Below, one piece after another: positions 61,703-64,000 of a stretch of DNA of 64,000 nt (positions within the stretch are counted from its first letter, which is position 1; each line of letters opens with the position of its first letter). The stretch is from the NCBI RefSeq assembly GCF_001571245.1, contig NZ_BCTK01000012.1, forward strand, positions 186,001-250,000, read 5' to 3'. The notes below the pieces were generated by a model. The model saw only the letters and a list, made by a program, of their open reading frames with translations, did no database searches and was not told the origin of the DNA. Source of the stretch: Achromobacter piechaudii NBRC 102461 (GTDB taxonomy: Bacteria > Pseudomonadota > Gammaproteobacteria > Burkholderiales > Burkholderiaceae_B). The translations under genes and the position numbers were made by a program.

Positions 61703-62173
61703 ATGAACCTGGACAAATTCGACCTCGCCATTTTGAAGGTGCTGCAAGAGAACGCGCGCGCCAGCCTGAACGAGATCGGCGCGGCGGTGGGGCTGTCGTC
61801 CACGCCCTGCTGGAATCGCATCAAGCGCATGGAGGGCGCCGGCGTCATCCGAGGCTATACGGTGGACATCGACCCGGCCAGCCTGGGGTTCATGGACACG
61901 GTGATCGTCCACGTCACGCTGGAGAGCCACAGCGAAGAAACCCTGTACGAGTTCGGCCGCGCGCTGGCGGCCATCCCCGAAGTGCTGGAAGCGTTTCTCG
62001 TGTCGGGCGACTACGACTATTACATCCGCATCGCGGTGCGCGATACGCGCGACTATGAACGCCTGCTGCGCGAACAGCTGTACCGCATTCCCGGCATCCG
62101 CCACAGCAAATCGTGCTTCGTGCTGCGCCGCTTGAAGGAAACCATGCTGCCGCTGACCGGCCCGGTGGGATAA
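61703..62173 (+). CDS. Lrp/AsnC family regulator, divergent from the ALS-like gene
   Basis: 156 aa. HTH KFDLAILKVLQENARASLNEIGAAVGLSSTPCWNRIKRMEGAGVIRGYT, then RAM domain TVIVHVTLESHSEETLYEFGRALAAIPEVLEAFLVSGDYDYYIRI. It opens MNLDKFD after GGAGGAATC. The 102-bp gap to the ALS-like gene is AT-rich and probably contains both promoters, so control of that gene by amino acids is likely. Confidence 0.92.
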   Translation: MNLDKFDLAILKVLQENARASLNEIGAAVGLSSTPCWNRIKRMEGAGVIRGYTVDIDPASLGFMDTVIVHVTLESHSEETLYEFGRALAAIPEVLEAFLVSGDYDYYIRIAVRDTRDYERLLREQLYRIPGIRHSKSCFVLRRLKETMLPLTGPVG

Positions 62174-62182
62174 GCCGCGCTT

Positions 62183-63103
62183 TCAGCGCAGCACGAAGTC
62201 GTCCGGTTCGGCGGGTGTGGGCAGCGGGCGCACGCCCAGCCCTTCCAGCAGGTCGATCTCGATCACGCGCGCCAGCGCCGACAGCGGCAGGTCGTTTTCT
62301 TCCAGGCCGAAGGGGTCTTCAAGCTCGTCGCCCAGGGCGTCCAGGCCGAAGAAGGTATAGGCGATGATGGTGACCGCCACCGGCGTCAGGTATTCCAGCG
62401 TGCCTACGAGGCCGAACGGCAGCAGCAGGCAGAACAGCCAGGCCGTGCGATGCAGCAGCAAGGAATACGCGAACGGACAGGGCGTGAACTTGATGCGTTC
62501 GCAGGCGGCCTGGATGGCGGCGCATTGCGCCACGCGCTGGGTCAGGCCCTGATAAAGAATGTCGCTGAGTTCGCCGCGCCGCAGGCAGCCGGCCAGATCG
62601 CGGTTGATCGCCATGAGCAAGGCGTCGGGCACATTGCGGCAACCGGCCAGCGTGTCGAGCTCGTCTTGCTGCACCCACGGGCGTACCGCCTCGACCATGT
62701 CCTGCCCGCGCAGGCGCGCCGCCAGTCCGTAGCCGAATCCGATGCAGCGCCGCACCAGCCGTTCCTGGATGGGGTTGGCCGTGCTGGCCGCCAGCAGCAC
62801 CGCGCTTTCGCGGGCCAGGCTGCGCGCCTGCACGATCAGGTCGCCCCACTGCTTGCGCGCTTCCCACCAACGGTCATAACAGACGTTGTTGCGAAACCCC
62901 ATGAACACCGACAAGGCCAGGCCGAACAGCGAGAAGGGCACCGCCGTCAGATGCGCGGGCGAGAACCACTGCCGGTGGTACATCCACACGACCACGCACG
63001 ACAGCAGGGTGATGACCAGGATCCTGCTGAGAATGCGCGGGATGATGGAACCGCGCAGTACAAAGAACAAAGCCAGCGCGGAGGGCCGCGGACGGACGAT
63101 CAT
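62183..63103 (-). CDS. Bestrophin/UPF0187-family channel-like protein
   Basis: 306 aa. MIVRPRPSALALFFVLRGSIIPRIL and LVITLLSCVVVWMYH form the first helix; FSLFGLALSVFMGFRNNVCYDRWWEARKQWGDLIVQARSLARE is the bestrophin fingerprint (NxxYDRWWEAR). C-terminal FGLDALGDELEDPFGLEENDLPL matches the calcium-clasp-like region of bestrophins (acidic, DPFG). Anion channel of the inner membrane. The ATG at 63103 is chosen over an upstream TTG. It ends 9 bp from the convergent Lrp gene. Confidence 0.88.
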   Translation of the reverse strand: MIVRPRPSALALFFVLRGSIIPRILSRILVITLLSCVVVWMYHRQWFSPAHLTAVPFSLFGLALSVFMGFRNNVCYDRWWEARKQWGDLIVQARSLARESAVLLAASTANPIQERLVRRCIGFGYGLAARLRGQDMVEAVRPWVQQDELDTLAGCRNVPDALLMAINRDLAGCLRRGELSDILYQGLTQRVAQCAAIQAACERIKFTPCPFAYSLLLHRTAWLFCLLLPFGLVGTLEYLTPVAVTIIAYTFFGLDALGDELEDPFGLEENDLPLSALARVIEIDLLEGLGVRPLPTPAEPDDFVLR

Positions 63104-63221
63104 GATGAATATCAAGTAAGGACAAGGCGGCGCTCACTATACGCCTGTCATCCACGTCATGGACGCGTCGATATAATTCTGTTTCGTCTCACCCGCCCCC
63201 CACCGACACGCTGCCGCCTCC

Positions 63222-63938
63222 ATGACCACCGAAGCCACCCCGATCAAGCCCTGGCACGTCGTTCGCCGCTCCAAGCTGCATGGCAACGGCGTCTTCGCCG
63301 CCCGCAAGATCCCAGCCGGCACGCGCATCATCGAGTACGGTGGCGCGCGCATCAGCGCAAAAGAAGCCGACCGGCGCCATCCGACCAATCCCGATGACCC
63401 GTTTCACACTTTCTTCTTCGCGCTCAGTTCGGGCCGCGTGATCGACGGTGGCGACGAAGGCAACGACGCGCGCTGGATCAACCATTCCTGTCAGCCCAAC
63501 TGTGAAGCGCAGGAAGGCAAGCACGGCAAGCGCGTCTACATCGTCGCCTTGCAGGACATCCCGCGCGGCACCGAGCTGTCGTACGACTACGGCCTGGTGC
63601 TGGATGGGCGCATCACCAAGGCGCTGAAAGAAGGCTACCGCTGCCTTTGCGGCACGCCGCCGTGCCGGGGCACGATGCTGGCGCTGCCGAAAAAGAAGAC
63701 GAAGAAGTCCAAGAGTGCGGATGCCGCGCCCGTAGCGGACGCGCCTGTCGAAGCGACTGTCCAGGCGCCTGTCGAAGCGGCCGTGCAAGCGGCCCCGTCC
63801 AGGACAACGGGACGCAAGACCGCGAAAACGGCCACCTCGGCCAAGCCGCTCACGTCTCCCAAGCCCACCAAAACGGCCAGCGCCAAGAAACCCGCCAGCG
63901 CTCCGAAACCGGCCAGTTCCGACAAGACCGTCCCTTAA
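63222..63938 (+). CDS. SET-domain protein with Lys/Ala-rich tail
   Basis: 238 aa. Complete SET domain: HGNGVFAARKIPAGTRIIEYGG, WINHSCQPNCEA (NHSCxPN 87-93), GTELSYDYGL (118-124) and a post-SET Cys cluster CLCGTPPCRG (141-150). It transfers methyl groups from S-adenosylmethionine to lysine; SET proteins in bacteria can modify histone-like or other targets. Residues about 155-238 are a Lys/Ala/Thr/Pro-rich tail (SAKKPASAPKPASSDK), resembling the tails on topB and on H1-like proteins. Only 62 bp follow it; the window ends at ...TACAATCGCCGATGT, possibly the start of another gene. Confidence 0.88.
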   Translation: MTTEATPIKPWHVVRRSKLHGNGVFAARKIPAGTRIIEYGGARISAKEADRRHPTNPDDPFHTFFFALSSGRVIDGGDEGNDARWINHSCQPNCEAQEGKHGKRVYIVALQDIPRGTELSYDYGLVLDGRITKALKEGYRCLCGTPPCRGTMLALPKKKTKKSKSADAAPVADAPVEATVQAPVEAAVQAAPSRTTGRKTAKTATSAKPLTSPKPTKTASAKKPASAPKPASSDKTVP

Positions 63939-64000
63939 AAACGCATCCCTGCGCCGCCCTGTTCCGCCACCCGCGCGGACAGGCGTACAATCGCCGATGT

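Overview
The window is high-GC, tightly packed bacterial DNA. It most resembles an Alcaligenaceae betaproteobacterium of the Achromobacter/Bordetella group. The grounds are the argS - SPOR protein - dsbA order, two Bug/TctC-type periplasmic receptors, the many solute-uptake systems, a LiuR-type MerR regulator, and Lys/Ala-rich tails on topoisomerase III and on a SET-domain protein. This assignment is inference from gene content; no marker such as 16S rRNA is present. I saw no tRNA, rRNA, CRISPR array, transposase or integrase.

Layout. 0-4.5 kb: the end of a phosphodiesterase gene and a complete Ugp/MalK-type ABC importer (ATPase, binding protein, two permeases) closed by a terminator. 4.5-11 kb: two small conserved genes, argS, a SPOR-domain protein, dsbA, a branched-chain-amino-acid-type binding protein translationally coupled to an alpha/beta hydrolase. 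11-19.2 kb: metC-like lyase, nitroreductase, LysE exporter, an MBL-fold hydrolase divergent from the MerR regulator liuR, a YnfA-type small membrane protein, a five-repeat zinc-ribbon protein, and a Bug receptor with an M20 amidohydrolase. 19.3-27.7 kb: a leucine/isovalerate catabolic cluster (liuA, aceK, thiolase, liuB, liuD) headed by the same palindrome that lies in front of liuR. 27.7-34 kb: miscellaneous single genes (MFS exporter, glutaredoxin, secreted unknown, DJ-1/PfpI protein, a degenerate ABC ATPase, Lrp-type regulator with LysE exporter, ASCH protein).

34-38.9 kb is an accessory region with visibly lower GC: a small lipoprotein, a zinc-ribbon membrane protein, a two-repeat Ltp-like secreted protein, a DUF91/NucS-type nuclease-like protein, a small protein behind a candidate structured RNA leader, and a mobile mystery protein A/B (HTH/Fic) pair with clear operator repeats. 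It ends at the strong terminator of argD.

38.9-49.2 kb: argD, a second Bug receptor, a polar amino acid ABC importer with a near-perfect sigma-54 promoter, a D-threonine/3-hydroxyaspartate aldolase-like enzyme and a TAXI-type TRAP transporter. 49.3-56.2 kb: smg, gluQ, a large DUF2157/DUF4401/GDYXXLXY fusion membrane protein and topB. 56.2-64 kb: a NitT/TauT-type ABC importer with a terminal SDR gene, an acetolactate synthase-like gene divergent from an Lrp regulator, a bestrophin-like channel and a SET-domain protein.

The genes together suggest a metabolically broad soil or opportunist bacterium that takes up many organic acids, amino acids and phosphorylated or sulfonated small molecules. 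The regulatory signals most worth following are the LiuR palindromes, the sigma-54 promoter, the leader RNA at 37.4-37.5 kb and the operators of the mobile mystery pair.
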